A DNA stretch of 64,000 nucleotides from the NCBI RefSeq assembly GCF_900155595.1, contig NZ_FTPB01000002.1:186001-250000 (forward strand), written 5' to 3'. A program made the translations under genes and the position numbers. The notes below the pieces were generated by a model, which saw only the letters and a list, made by a program, of their open reading frames with translations, made no database searches and was not told the origin of the DNA. The stretch comes from Actinomyces mediterranea (lineage in GTDB: Bacteria > Actinomycetota > Actinomycetes > Actinomycetales > Actinomycetaceae). This document shows, one piece after another, positions 18,724 through 27,367 of the stretch (the first letter of the stretch is position 1; the number at the start of each line of letters is the position of its first letter).

Positions 18724-18751
18724 TCGGGGTCGACGGATGACTGCCGCTCTT

Positions 18752-19558
18752 TCACCCCCGAACCTGAATCGTGTTCATGGCGACCATATGGAATGCGTCG
18801 GAAATGCACATGGCCACCCGGGCGCCGAGCCCGATGCCGCGCCTGTCGATATCACGGTAGTAGGGGGTGTGTTCAATGAGTCGCGCCCCCTCGACGAGGG
18901 CGTCGACGAATGACTTCGGATTGTCGATCGAGAAGTGCATGAGAGAGGAGTTCTTCATCCGTTTCACGTAGTACTGCGACATCTTGACCCCGATTGAGGA
19001 GGTCGAATCGAAGACGAGGCGCACATTGTCGAAGGCAGCGAGGTGATTGATGAAGTCGACGACCTCGTCCTCGTGGAAGTAGTAGAAGACGCCGGACACG
19101 ATGACGATGGTCGGCCGTTCGCCGTACTCTTTGACCCGGTCGATCCACGAGTAGTCGAACATGTCGCCTGGAAGGCCGATATCACGTTCCGACGACCCGA
19201 GGAGTTCATTGCGCAGGTCGATGACTTCGGGCAAGTCGAGCTCAAACCACAGCGCACGCCCATTGTCGCACCGCCAAAACGCGGTTTCCAACCCGCATCC
19301 GACATTGACGACAGCCGCGTCAGGGTAGTCCGCAAGGAATGCGCGGATACGGCGGTCCATATTGATGGAGCGGGCGACGCTCGCAAGCATCGTGTACTCG
19401 CTTTGCCCGTGACGCATCCTCTCGGCCTCGGCGGGGAGGGCGGATTCGAGGGCGAGGACCTTCAAATCGGCAATCATCGCAGGATAGTGTTTCGACGCGT
19501 AGATGCGCCCCGCGAGGGGGACGTACAAGGTTTTCGACAGTTCACTCAGTTCCGTCAC
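18752..19558 (-). CDS. LCMT/Tcmp-like O-methyltransferase
   Basis: 268 residues. The SAM site VVNVGCGLETAFWR lies near residue 95, followed by ALWFELDLPEVIDLR, LPGDMFDYSWID, TIVIVSGVFYYFHEDEV and a C-terminal family tail, as in the leucine carboxyl methyltransferase-like proteins (PF04072) of bacterial secondary metabolism and resistance. A GTG at 19558 behind GGGAGGGA is preferred; the frame stays open upstream without similarity. A broken paralogue lies at 10366-10590. The target is unknown. Confidence 0.87.
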   Translation of the reverse strand: MTELSELSKTLYVPLAGRIYASKHYPAMIADLKVLALESALPAEAERMRHGQSEYTMLASVARSINMDRRIRAFLADYPDAAVVNVGCGLETAFWRCDNGRALWFELDLPEVIDLRNELLGSSERDIGLPGDMFDYSWIDRVKEYGERPTIVIVSGVFYYFHEDEVVDFINHLAAFDNVRLVFDSTSSIGVKMSQYYVKRMKNSSLMHFSIDNPKSFVDALVEGARLIEHTPYYRDIDRRGIGLGARVAMCISDAFHMVAMNTIQVRG

Positions 19559-19622
19559 AGTCCCTCCCCGTTCGACTTGCAAGTTCCGTCGGCAACAGAT
19601 AACACCATGCGGGCAGCGGAAT

Positions 19623-20052
19623 TCAAGAGGGCGTCGGGAATTGCCCCAGAACCTCCTGGACGAAGCGCGTCCGCTTCGTCTTTCGGGAGCACAGCCCCGT
19701 CCGTACCTGACCGTTGAGGAGAACACCCTCTTGTCGGCTGCTCGACGCTTCCTCGATGGGTACCCACAGCTCCATCTCGTAGTCGTCCGCATGCATGTCT
19801 CCCGGGCCGTCCGCTTCGAAGTCCGGCGCGCCATCCGATGTGTCATAGCCCGCCAGGTAGTTGATCGTTCCCGGGGCCTCGACGTCGAAGCACATGCCGT
19901 AGCATCGTCCGTTTCCGGGCGCGGAGAGCATCTTTTCGTCCCAGTCCCCGTCAGAGCGCGTCCCAAGTGGAGGGGCACTCCGAGTTCCCGATGGTCTCAC
20001 GCATAAGCCCTGAGACGACGAACGCGGGCTTCCTTTGGATGCTGACCTTCAT
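19623..20052 (-). pseudogene. GyrI-like/AraC effector-binding domain protein, frameshifted
   Basis: From the ATG at 20052, behind GAGGAGAA, the strand reads MKVSIQRKPAFVVSGLMRET, then ECPSTWDAL and a stop at 19951. In the neighbouring frame it continues CYGMCFDVEAPGTINYLAGY and DYEMELWVPIEE. These are the N- and C-terminal halves of a GyrI-like small-molecule-binding domain. One frameshift near 19955 separates them. It could be a recent mutation or a sequencing error, as the rest is well kept. Confidence 0.65.
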
Positions 20053-20444
20053 TTCTCCTCCTGTAACTCTGAGTGTCAGCCGTAGTGTGGACATGATCCG
20101 AAATAGGGAGAAGACCCTGGCGAACACCGCGCGCGAGTATCCCGATAGGCGACGTATCTCCGCGTCATCCGCGCCCCTCGGCGATGGCGCCGTCATCATC
20201 GCATGCACGTCCTTGTGCCAGAGGCAAGCAATGCCGAATGCCATACCGAGGACGACGGGACCATGATGCCGACGATCGCGTTTCCCTCGAGAAGCGCTCC
20301 TCTTTGAGTTCGAGTGACCGGCGTTGGAACGAGTCCTCCCTCCAGAATGAGCGTCTGTCCCTCGCGAACGACCCGATCGATCTCGCATTGGATTGCCGCG
20401 ACAATCCGGGCAATGGCGTAACCAGCTCGAACCGCTCTTTCATG
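20053..20444. other. Minus-strand coding fragments, no intact gene
   Basis: Fragments in two minus-strand frames look coding: RGALLEGNAIVGIMVP, then in another frame LGMAFGIACLWHKDVHAMM (a hydrophobic helix) and DDAEIRRLSGYSRAVFARVF. They may have been one small membrane protein upstream of the GyrI-like gene. The family is not recognised. Confidence 0.3.
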
Positions 20445-20628
20445 GGTTTTCATCGAAGTCGACGGAGGCACCGTTATCGAAACACCGCCTGCCGGATTCC
20501 TTCAGGAGCCACACTTCTCCATGAGCGTTCTGTCCGCAGTTGCCTCCCTGCAGCAGATACCGCATGATCGCGCACTACGGCGATATAAGGCGGCGACAAA
20601 CCAACTGTTGGAGAACATCAGGCGATGA
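20445..20628 (+). pseudogene. C-terminal fragment of an unidentified protein
   Basis: The plus strand reads GGTVIETPPAGFLQEPHFSM, VLSAVASLQQIPHDRALRRY and a final QLLENIRR before the stop at 20626-20628. It looks coding but has no start in context, and it ends inside the left copy of the 17-bp repeat. Probably a gene end left at the island border. Confidence 0.35.
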
Positions 20629-20643
20629 CTACTCCCACTCGAT
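20627..20643 (+). repeat. Left copy of 17-bp direct repeat (putative attL of guaA island)
   Basis: GACTACTCCCACTCGAT, identical to 31721-31737, which encodes the last codons and stop of guaA. A related sequence (ATTCCCACTCGATGGT) ends the short GMP synthase gene near 27370. The 3' end of guaA is a known integration site for genomic islands, so this copy probably marks the far junction. Confidence 0.65.
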
Positions 20644-20732
20644 TGTTACATAGCCCGTTTTGATGGAGCCGGTGGGGCGCGTGAGCTGGAGATTCTTCCA
20701 CCCTCCTATCGCCGAAGCCATGTAGTCAGAGG
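20629..20732 (-). pseudogene. C-terminal fragment ending in TIEWE, cut by the IS3-family element
   Basis: The minus strand reads DYMASAIGGWKNLQLTRPTG then SIKTGYVTIEWE and a stop at 20629. The last five residues equal the GuaA C-terminus because they lie in the repeat. The rest does not resemble GuaA, so it is either an unrelated gene end or chance coding through the att site. The IS3-family element starts immediately upstream. Confidence 0.3.
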
Positions 20733-21546
20733 TGATTCGTCCTGGTTTTGTGAGTGTGGGTGTTTAAGCTGCTGAGACTTTTGGTTGATTCCCTTCTGGG
20801 AGGGGTTTGGTGGTGGCAGGTTTCGTGTTCGTCGGGTGTTATATAGCTGATGGATTCGTGAATACGTTCGGTGTTGTACCAGTAGACTCATTCGGTGGTG
20901 GTGGCCTCGACGTCTTGCCAGGTAGGCCGGGTGAGGTTGTGGATGTGGGTCTCCTCACTTTTGTACAGGCCGATGGTCGACTCCATCAGCCCGTTATCGT
21001 AGGCATCACTGACTGTGCTGGTGGAGCCGGTCAGCCGCTCTCGAGCAAGCAGGGCCCACAGGCTCTCACTGGTGTACTGGGACCTTTGCATCGAAGTGGT
21101 GGATAATGCCCACAGGACTGAAGTGGGGGTTGGGGCGGGTTCGTACGCTGAGTGCTTGTCGTAGTGCGTCAAGCACGAAATCTGTCTGTTGTGATCGGGA
21201 CACGGCGTATCCGAGGATTTTCCGGGAGTAGACGTCGGCGATGAAAGCGACATAGCACACTCCCTGCTGGGTGTAGACGTAGGTAAGTCTGCCACCCACC
21301 AGTGATCCGGCCGAGTAACACTCGACCACGCCCGCTTACAGTGGTCAGCGAATCGGGGGTATTCGGATTGTCGACTGTCGTACGCGTGGATTTGCGCCGC
21401 AGGACACCCTAAATACCCAGCAGTCGCAGCAGCCGACCCGGCTACCGCCCTACACCCTCATCTGTGAAAAGCCCGTGTGGCTGCACACCACAGCTTATGT
21501 CGACCGTAGACACGCCTGTTGCGTGTCCAGATGTCCACCAATCGGT

Positions 21547-21554
21547 TGGCATCA
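21547..21554. repeat. Left 8-bp target duplication of the IS256-family element
   Basis: TGGCATCA here and at 22973-22980, directly outside both ends. Joining the flanks at this octamer restores the OrfB reading frame of the host IS3 element. Confidence 0.85.
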
Positions 21555-22972
21555 GGTCAAGTCTCGTGTCGTGGTGTCACTTGCTTAGGCGGTGAGGGGG
21601 AGTTGGGGTCTGGTGCTTTCGTGCTGGTCGGTGAGGATGTGGATGAGTTTGCGTATGGAGGTGTTGGAGAAGTAGCGGCGTTCGCCGTATTGCCATTTTT
21701 CGTGCTGTTCGAGGAGGACTGCGCCGATGAGGCGGTTGACGGACTGGCGGTCGGGGAAGATCTGGATGACGTCGGCGCGGCGCTTGATTTCGCGGTTGAG
21801 CCGCTCGATGGGGTTGTTGGACCAGACCTTTTGCCAGTGGTCTCGCGGGAGGGTCACGAAGGCGGTGAGGTCGGCGTCGGCGTCGGTGAGCATCTCAGCG
21901 ATCTGGGGGAAGGAAACGGTCAGGGAGTCGGTCACCGCCCGGTATTGGGCGGTGACAGCCTCGTGCGTGGTCTGAGCGAAGATCGTGGAGATCAGGGCGT
22001 TCACGGGCTTGGAGTGGGCTGATCCGAGACGCTGGGTGACGTTGCGCGAGAAGTGGATGCGGCAGCGCTGCCAGGCCGCTCCCGGCAGGATCGCCTTGAC
22101 CGCCGCCCTGAGGCCGGCATGGGCATCGCTGGTGACCATGGCGACGCCCAGAGGGTCGTGGCTGGTGGCGACCCTCAGGCCCCTGTCGTGTAGGGAGCGC
22201 AGGAAGCTGGTCCAAAAGTCGGTGGTCTCGGCGTCCCCCAGGCTGATCCCGAGGATCTCGCGGCGTCCCTCGTCCGAGACGGCAGTGGTGACCGCGAGCG
22301 CTTGGGAGACGACCCGGCCTCGCACCCTGACGTCGAGGTAGGTGGCGTCCAGGAACAGGTAGGGGAACCAGGTGTGGTCGAGGCGGCGTGTCAGGAAGTG
22401 GGCGACGGCCTCGTCGATCTCGGTGCAGATCCGCGACACGGTCGAACGGCTCATACCGGTCTTGTTGCCCAGGGCGCGCACCAGCTGGTCGACTTGACGG
22501 GTGGGCACGCCGTCGATCCAGGCCTGGCAGATCACCGCGTATAGGGCCTTGTCGACCCTCCTGCGAGGAGACAGTAGAGAGGGGAAGAACGATCCTTCCC
22601 TTAACTTGGGGATCGCCAGTTCCACCTCGCCAGCCGGCGTCGCCAGCGTCTTGGGGCGCGTCCCGTTACGCCGGGTCGTGCGCTCGGGGGTCCGCTCGTG
22701 CGGGGCCGCACCGATCCTCGCGGTCGCTTCAGCGTTGATCAGGTCCTGCAGTCCCGCCTGCAGCATCCGTCGGAACACGTCCGAGTGGGCGAGGTCGGGA
22801 TCGGTCAGGACTTCCTGGATCAGCGCGGACAAGGCCGACTGGTTATGGGTCATCGTGGGATCACTTCTTTGCTTCTTGCCGGAAACAACAGGGGCCTCCC
22901 ACGATGGCCCCTCTCCACGTCAACGACGACGAACCACCAGCAGGAAATGACACCACGTTAAGACACACACCC
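21555..22972 (-). mobile_element. Complete IS256-family insertion sequence
   Basis: 1418 bp with imperfect inverted ends that both begin GGT and share CGTGGTGTCA about 15 bp in, a full-length transposase, and an 8-bp target duplication, all typical of IS256. The intact gene and clean duplication indicate a fairly recent insertion into the older IS3 remnant. Confidence 0.88.
21585..22853 (-). CDS. IS256-family (mutator-type) transposase
   Basis: 422 residues. The catalytic triad regions are visible: LFLDATYLDVRVRG near residue 169, VTSDAHAGLRAAV near residue 245, and NNPIERLNREIKRRADVI near residue 350. The N-terminal DNA-binding part includes RNGTRPKTLATPAGEVELAI. Length and motifs match active family members. 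It moves its own element by a copy-out mechanism. The ATG at 22853 is about 120 bp inside the element end. Confidence 0.93.
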   Translation of the reverse strand: MTHNQSALSALIQEVLTDPDLAHSDVFRRMLQAGLQDLINAEATARIGAAPHERTPERTTRRNGTRPKTLATPAGEVELAIPKLREGSFFPSLLSPRRRVDKALYAVICQAWIDGVPTRQVDQLVRALGNKTGMSRSTVSRICTEIDEAVAHFLTRRLDHTWFPYLFLDATYLDVRVRGRVVSQALAVTTAVSDEGRREILGISLGDAETTDFWTSFLRSLHDRGLRVATSHDPLGVAMVTSDAHAGLRAAVKAILPGAAWQRCRIHFSRNVTQRLGSAHSKPVNALISTIFAQTTHEAVTAQYRAVTDSLTVSFPQIAEMLTDADADLTAFVTLPRDHWQKVWSNNPIERLNREIKRRADVIQIFPDRQSVNRLIGAVLLEQHEKWQYGERRYFSNTSIRKLIHILTDQHESTRPQLPLTA

Positions 22973-22980
22973 TGGCATCA
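22973..22980. repeat. Right 8-bp target duplication of the IS256-family element
   Basis: TGGCATCA, identical to 21547-21554. Confidence 0.85.
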
Positions 22981-23514
22981 TACGCGTCGCGCAACTCAAC
23001 AGGTGTAGGCCCGAAGAGACGCGCCTGGTAGCGGTAAGTACGTTGCTGGTGAGATCTGGTATTGATTGTCGTAGAACTTGGCACATCCGCTCGATGGAAA
23101 ACTGGTGCTGGTACGTGTGGAGGAAATCCACGATTATTTGCGTGTGCGGCCCGGCTCCGCCTGGGCGAAAAAGCCGAGGCCAACTTCAGGATCTCGTTGG
23201 CTTCCTTCAGTTGCTTGTTTTCTTTGCGCAACTGGGCAAGCTCAGCGTCTTTCTCCTGCTCGGTTTGGGCCGTGCCGGCAGCCTGTTTTGCTTCAGCATT
23301 TCCGTATCCAGTTGTGGAGGGTAGTTGGAGTGATATCCACCATGCTGCCGATCGTGCATCGGGCGCCTGCTTTAGTGGAACCACCTCCAGCGAGCGCCTC
23401 GTAGCGCAAGCACAGCACACGCTCTATTGGTTTCCTTATCACACTTCACATCAGCCACGATCTGAGACTATCTCCTATATAAATCAACGCCTCTCACAAA
23501 CCCACGACACTTCA

Positions 23515-23654
23515 AGAAACGCGAACAAGGAAAACGACACAACCAATCCGTCCTCGCCCTCGCACACCGCCGCGTCCTGACCCTTCACGCCATGCTCCGC
23601 GACGCTACCCTCTACGACCCACACCCATCAGAAAAACTCGCCACCGCCGCTTAA
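23515..23654 (+). pseudogene. IS110-family transposase, C-terminal fragment
   Basis: The plus strand reads KKREQGKRHNQSVLALAHRR then HAMLRDATLYDP and a stop at 23652-23654. This is the conserved C-terminus of IS110/IS116 transposases (K-R-x-x-G-K-x-H-x-x-A ... A-R-R-R-x-x-x-L-x-A-M-L-R-D). The rest of the gene is missing; the fragment starts exactly at the right border of the IS3-family element. Confidence 0.7.
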
Positions 23655-23720
23655 CACACCACACAGGGACACCCCCTGGATGGCTCGGCGCCTTCACGCG
23701 GTCGTGCACACCGCCTCAAG

Positions 23721-24944
23721 TCAGTGACGCAATCGGCTCGCCGTCTGCTCCATGTGGCCGATGATCCACTCGCGCACCGGCACTGGTGCGGCGTCGATGC
23801 TCTCCCGGACAGAAAAGAAACGGTCCACCGTCTCATTGACGACGTCAAGCACGTCCTCATCACCGACATCAAGCTTGTTCTGGAGCCACACGAAATGCTC
23901 CCGAGCGACGTCGGCCAGCCTGGTGGCGCGGAAGAATGGCAATCCGAGTTCCGAATGGTTCGGGTAGGCGGCGGTACACACGAGGTCATAGGCAGGAGAG
24001 AGCCGCGCACGCCGCCCGTCGGGGTAGATCAGTGACCAGTTCTTCAGGTGGGCATCCCCGTTGCCAACCAGCAGGTTGAAGACCGTGCGTCGCACCATCT
24101 CCTGCAGGGAGAAGTGATCCCGCCCGCGGTAAGCCAAACCGGCAACCGTCTCCACGTTGGACTGATACTTGCCGTCACCCGTGCCGTAGCGGTTCAGGAC
24201 CTGCGCGAAGTCCTCGATATGTATACGCCCCTCAGGCGAGCGGTCGAAGCGACGTACGGCGTAGGCGTCGGTTTCTCCTGAGAGCCAGGCGCCCGGGCCC
24301 AGATCGTCAATCTTATCCCGAGCCCACAGCGCGGCTTCCGGAACCTCGATCCCAACCTGCTGTGCCAACTCCATTACTGCCAGTTCGTTGGAGGCAAGTC
24401 CCGGGTACGCCGGATCGGGAGTCTTCAGAATCCAGTCACCGTCCTCGCTTTGGGCGGGGAGCGCCAAGCGGCCGCCGTCGTCCCGAACAGAGAACTTCAG
24501 CGCCATACCGGCCAGCGAGAAACGCAGGGCGCCGACTGGTCGCCGAGAATGTTCGTCTGAAACATCAACTATGTCAGAAGGCTCAGCACCTGGATCTGCA
24601 TTTGGATCCAGGCGCACTTCTACAGCCCCCGACAGATCATGGCCGACGCGACCCAGCAAATCCATCTCCTGGTGAACGTTAACGCCTTGCTCACGAGCGA
24701 TGAGTTCCCGAAGCCGTCCTTCGGGAAGGAGATTGGAGAACCATGCTGGTACCCGGTTGGTGGCGTGCGGCTGCTTATGTGGATGGTCCTCAAACCAGCG
24801 TCCGAGGACCATCCGTCCCGGACGATCCCAGTAGTCCTGGTCAAAGACTAGCTTTGTGAATGGTCCCCCGTCATCCTGGTCATGTCTGTAGATAGAGGCC
24901 ACGTGCTTGCCGTGTAGAAGCACCGCATATATTCGATCGCTCAC
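23721..24944 (-). CDS. HipA-like serine/threonine kinase (toxin family)
   Basis: 407 residues. The N-terminal HipA domain spans about 5-110 with WFSNLLPEGRLRELIA at 68-83. The kinase domain follows: SLAGMALKFSV near 143-153, WILKTPDP and ASNELAVMELAQQVGI, the catalytic loop GNGDAHLKNWS at 294-304 and the metal site LSPAYDLV at 315-322. All key residues seem present, so it should be active. E. coli HipA phosphorylates glutamyl-tRNA synthetase and is held by the HipB repressor. Here no HipB-like HTH gene is adjacent; instead a DUF262 gene lies directly upstream and its stop overlaps this GTG start by 4 bp. The target is unknown. Confidence 0.9.
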   Translation of the reverse strand: MSDRIYAVLLHGKHVASIYRHDQDDGGPFTKLVFDQDYWDRPGRMVLGRWFEDHPHKQPHATNRVPAWFSNLLPEGRLRELIAREQGVNVHQEMDLLGRVGHDLSGAVEVRLDPNADPGAEPSDIVDVSDEHSRRPVGALRFSLAGMALKFSVRDDGGRLALPAQSEDGDWILKTPDPAYPGLASNELAVMELAQQVGIEVPEAALWARDKIDDLGPGAWLSGETDAYAVRRFDRSPEGRIHIEDFAQVLNRYGTGDGKYQSNVETVAGLAYRGRDHFSLQEMVRRTVFNLLVGNGDAHLKNWSLIYPDGRRARLSPAYDLVCTAAYPNHSELGLPFFRATRLADVAREHFVWLQNKLDVGDEDVLDVVNETVDRFFSVRESIDAAPVPVREWIIGHMEQTASRLRH

Positions 24945-26572
24945 GGTTGGTTCTCCACATCTGACACATAGTCAGACAGCGGCGGAGTGTCCTCCTGTCC
25001 CCATGCGGTACGCACCATCAGAAACTCGTTCAGATACATCTGCAACGCCTCCGCGCGCAGTCGCAGAAACTCACTGAAGTCATTGTCTTGCAGCCGCTCC
25101 AGCATGGTTTCATCCAGTAGCAGGGAACCCAGGTCGAGTTGTGCTTCGAGGAGCGTCAGCAGCTCCCTCTTATCCAGCATGGAGATGAGCTTCGACGCAG
25201 CAACCGGGTCCTGCTCCTTGAGTTCCGATAGGGACACGAGGTCGGCTACTACGGCACGCGGTGTCGTCTCCCCCTCCAACTGCTCAGCCAAGGCTTCAAT
25301 GGTCATCGGTTGGTTGGTGCGCACATCCACCGGGTGAAGGCTCCACAATGCCGCGAGAATCATCTTTGAGTCTGAGCGAGTCGCACGAAAGACCGTCAGG
25401 TCCGGAGGCTTCGGGGCCTCTTTGAGATCGACCGCCTCGAGGAGCCGCTGCACCGATGCGGATTCCTCGCCCCGTTTCACCCGTGCCGCCATGTCGCGCA
25501 GGTCCGTCTGTGAGCCACTGATGCCCAGCGAATCGGCACCCGCACTCGTGCGCCACAGCCAACGGGACAGCAGTTCCAGATTGCGATCGGCCGGTTCGGG
25601 GAAGAGAGCGAAGAAACGTGTGAGAACCAGCAGTTGAAAGCGGAAGAGCAGAAACACCAGATGCGGAATCCCGCAGCGTCCCTGTAAAAAACGTACCGCT
25701 TGTACGAGCGCGCGCTCCGTGGCCCGGTAGGCCTCCGCCTCGCTCTCCTCGGGAAAGTCGCTCACGCGACGACGGCTGGCGGAGAACTCTCCGTGGACGT
25801 CCCTGGTGATGTCCGTATGCCGTCGCACTAGGATCGCCTGGACTACAACCTTGTCATCCAGCGAGCCGAAGCGGGTCTGCGCATCAACGTTGGCGGCGAT
25901 GCCGGAGGTGGTGTTTCCCGCCTCGGGCCCGCCGTGGATGGCGTTGAAGATCTCCGCTGCATTCAGGCGCTTGCCGCGGGAGTTGATCCGGTCGAACACC
26001 TCACGGAGCGTCTTCTCGTCTGTCTGCTTCATGACCGTGGCTGGTACGGTCACACGGTTGAGCCTGGCCGCCATGTCCTGAATGTGTGTCGCTTGGTCGG
26101 CGGCGTTAGGGTTGTCCGCGAGCCAGGCGAGTGCCCGGGAGAAGTCAAACAGGTCGGGCAATGGGATCGCTAGTGGGTCCTCAAGCCACCGGCCGGCCAC
26201 CACGTTCTTCTGCCGTAGTGAGTACCCCAGGGCGAAGCGCGGGTCCTGCACCCCTTCAGGATCAACGGCGTTGACCAGGCTGGTGACACGCTGCTGGCCG
26301 TCGACCACCCACAGAGTATCCGACCGCGCCGGGGCTTCAACATGCAACGCGCCGACAAGCAGATCGTCTGCTTCGGCCTCACGCTGCCACAACAACAAAC
26401 TGCCGAAAGGGAACCCGCGCATGATCGAGTCGAAGAGGCTGAGCACATCCTTCCCATCCCACCGAAACGAGCGCTGGAACTGAGGCACGCGCAGCCCACC
26501 TGATTTTACGAGTGCGCACAACTCCGCGATTGTGTATGCCTCACTGCTCGACAACGCCTGGTAGTCGTCCAT
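24941..26572 (-). CDS. DUF262 (GmrS/ParB-like nuclease-fold) protein paired with HipA
   Basis: 543 residues. Family motifs are clear: RVPQFQRSFRW at 28-38, FPFGSLLLW at 54-62, WVVDGQQRVTSL at 88-99 and VFDRINSRGKRLNAAEIF at 192-209. DUF262 uses NTP in type IV restriction systems (GmrSD) and in Ssp/BREX effectors, usually fused to a DUF1524 HNH domain. No HNH motif is visible in the C-terminal 300 residues, which are helical and charged. Its coupling to the HipA-like kinase suggests it is a partner or antitoxin/sensor for it; that is inference. Confidence 0.85.
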   Translation of the reverse strand: MDDYQALSSSEAYTIAELCALVKSGGLRVPQFQRSFRWDGKDVLSLFDSIMRGFPFGSLLLWQREAEADDLLVGALHVEAPARSDTLWVVDGQQRVTSLVNAVDPEGVQDPRFALGYSLRQKNVVAGRWLEDPLAIPLPDLFDFSRALAWLADNPNAADQATHIQDMAARLNRVTVPATVMKQTDEKTLREVFDRINSRGKRLNAAEIFNAIHGGPEAGNTTSGIAANVDAQTRFGSLDDKVVVQAILVRRHTDITRDVHGEFSASRRRVSDFPEESEAEAYRATERALVQAVRFLQGRCGIPHLVFLLFRFQLLVLTRFFALFPEPADRNLELLSRWLWRTSAGADSLGISGSQTDLRDMAARVKRGEESASVQRLLEAVDLKEAPKPPDLTVFRATRSDSKMILAALWSLHPVDVRTNQPMTIEALAEQLEGETTPRAVVADLVSLSELKEQDPVAASKLISMLDKRELLTLLEAQLDLGSLLLDETMLERLQDNDFSEFLRLRAEALQMYLNEFLMVRTAWGQEDTPPLSDYVSDVENQP

Positions 26573-26603
26573 GCAACAATCATGCCACGGACCTATAACA
26601 CAA

Positions 26604-27352
26604 GGGGCTGGTCTAGTTTAGTGTTCTTTCGCGGAGCTCCTTCAGCGTGAACCTGTACATGTCCTGCTCGCGCGTGTTGGACCTGAACTCGCGCTCCGTG
26701 AGGTGGAGGTGGAAGCCCTCCTTGGCAGCCCCCTGGTGTTTACCAGCCGGTTCGTGGCGTATCCCCAGAAGCTCTCGATGCCGTTGATGTGAGTGCGGGG
26801 GGTTCTCGTCTCCACGAGCTCGTCCGCGCCGTGGTGCACGCGGTAGTGGTGACGGTGGCCCCAGTCGACCAGGCCGTCGGAGGAGTTGAAGCCGTCGGTG
26901 TACATGGTCGACGACTTGTCCGCCTTTTTCTCGATGCCCTGCATCAACGTCCTCCTGGAGATGTCAGGGACTATCTGTGCGTAGACCTTGCCACCCCGCT
27001 TGAGCAGGCCAAACACGATCGTCTTGCGCCCGGCGCCGTGGTCGTGCCTGCCTCTGACGCGCCTGGGTCCGACGGAGCTCTCGTCGACCTCGCCGTTGAA
27101 CGGCGAGTCCCGCTCGCAGAGCTCGGCGATCCTCGCCCTGAGCATCATGTAGTAGCGGTTGACCGTGTTGCGGTTGAGTCCCGTCAGCTCGGCCGCAAAG
27201 GCGGCCGTCACGTCGGCGCAGAAGAGCCTCAGCAACTCCCTGAATGTGCACTCGGAGAGGTGCGAGTTCATAACGTACTTATTCTTGGGCTTATATCTAC
27301 TGGTCATGAGCCAATTCAAGTGCCTTCCTGAACACTAAACTAGTCCAGCCCC
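26604..27352 (-). mobile_element. IS1595-family insertion sequence
   Basis: 749 bp between 23-bp inverted ends (26604-26626 and 27330-27352) that differ at one base; both start GGGGCTGG and end TAGTTTAGTGTTC. The transposase fills the element. The flanking octamers (TAACACAA and AATGCTAA) do not match, so the expected 8-bp target duplication is missing, which suggests a rearrangement at this spot. Confidence 0.85.
26613..27319 (-). pseudogene. IS1595-family transposase with one frameshift
   Basis: The N-terminal 190 residues are well kept: TGLNRNTVNRYYMMLRARIA (HTH), GEVDESSVGPRRVRGRHDHG, MYTDGFNSSDGLVDWGHRHH, HINGIESFWGYATNRLVNTR. At a run of five G near 26738 the frame changes, and the proper C-terminus KEGFHLHLTEREFRSN and FTLKELRERTLN follows in another frame to a stop at 26613. 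It may be a real mutation, a programmed shift or a sequencing error. Confidence 0.75.
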
Positions 27353-27367
27353 AATGCTAAATACGAT

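Larger units (their letters stand above)
20733..23514 (-). mobile_element. Decayed IS3-family element, interrupted by an IS256-family element
   Basis: OrfA remains at about 23170-23420 (LRKENKQLKEANEILKLASA, leucine-zipper type). OrfB continues in shifted frame (IIVDFLHTYQHQF, YRYQARLFGPTPVELRDAYD) and resumes beyond the inserted IS256 element with NRLVDIWTRNRRVYGRHKLW, LTYVYTQQG, ADVYSRKILGYAVS, SDAYDNGLMEST and YWYNTERIHESISYITPDEH. Several stops and frameshifts make it inactive. Matching ends are seen: GTCCTGGTTTTGTGAG inside the left end against GTCGTGGGTTTGTGAG reading in from the right. Borders are to within a few bases. Confidence 0.8.
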
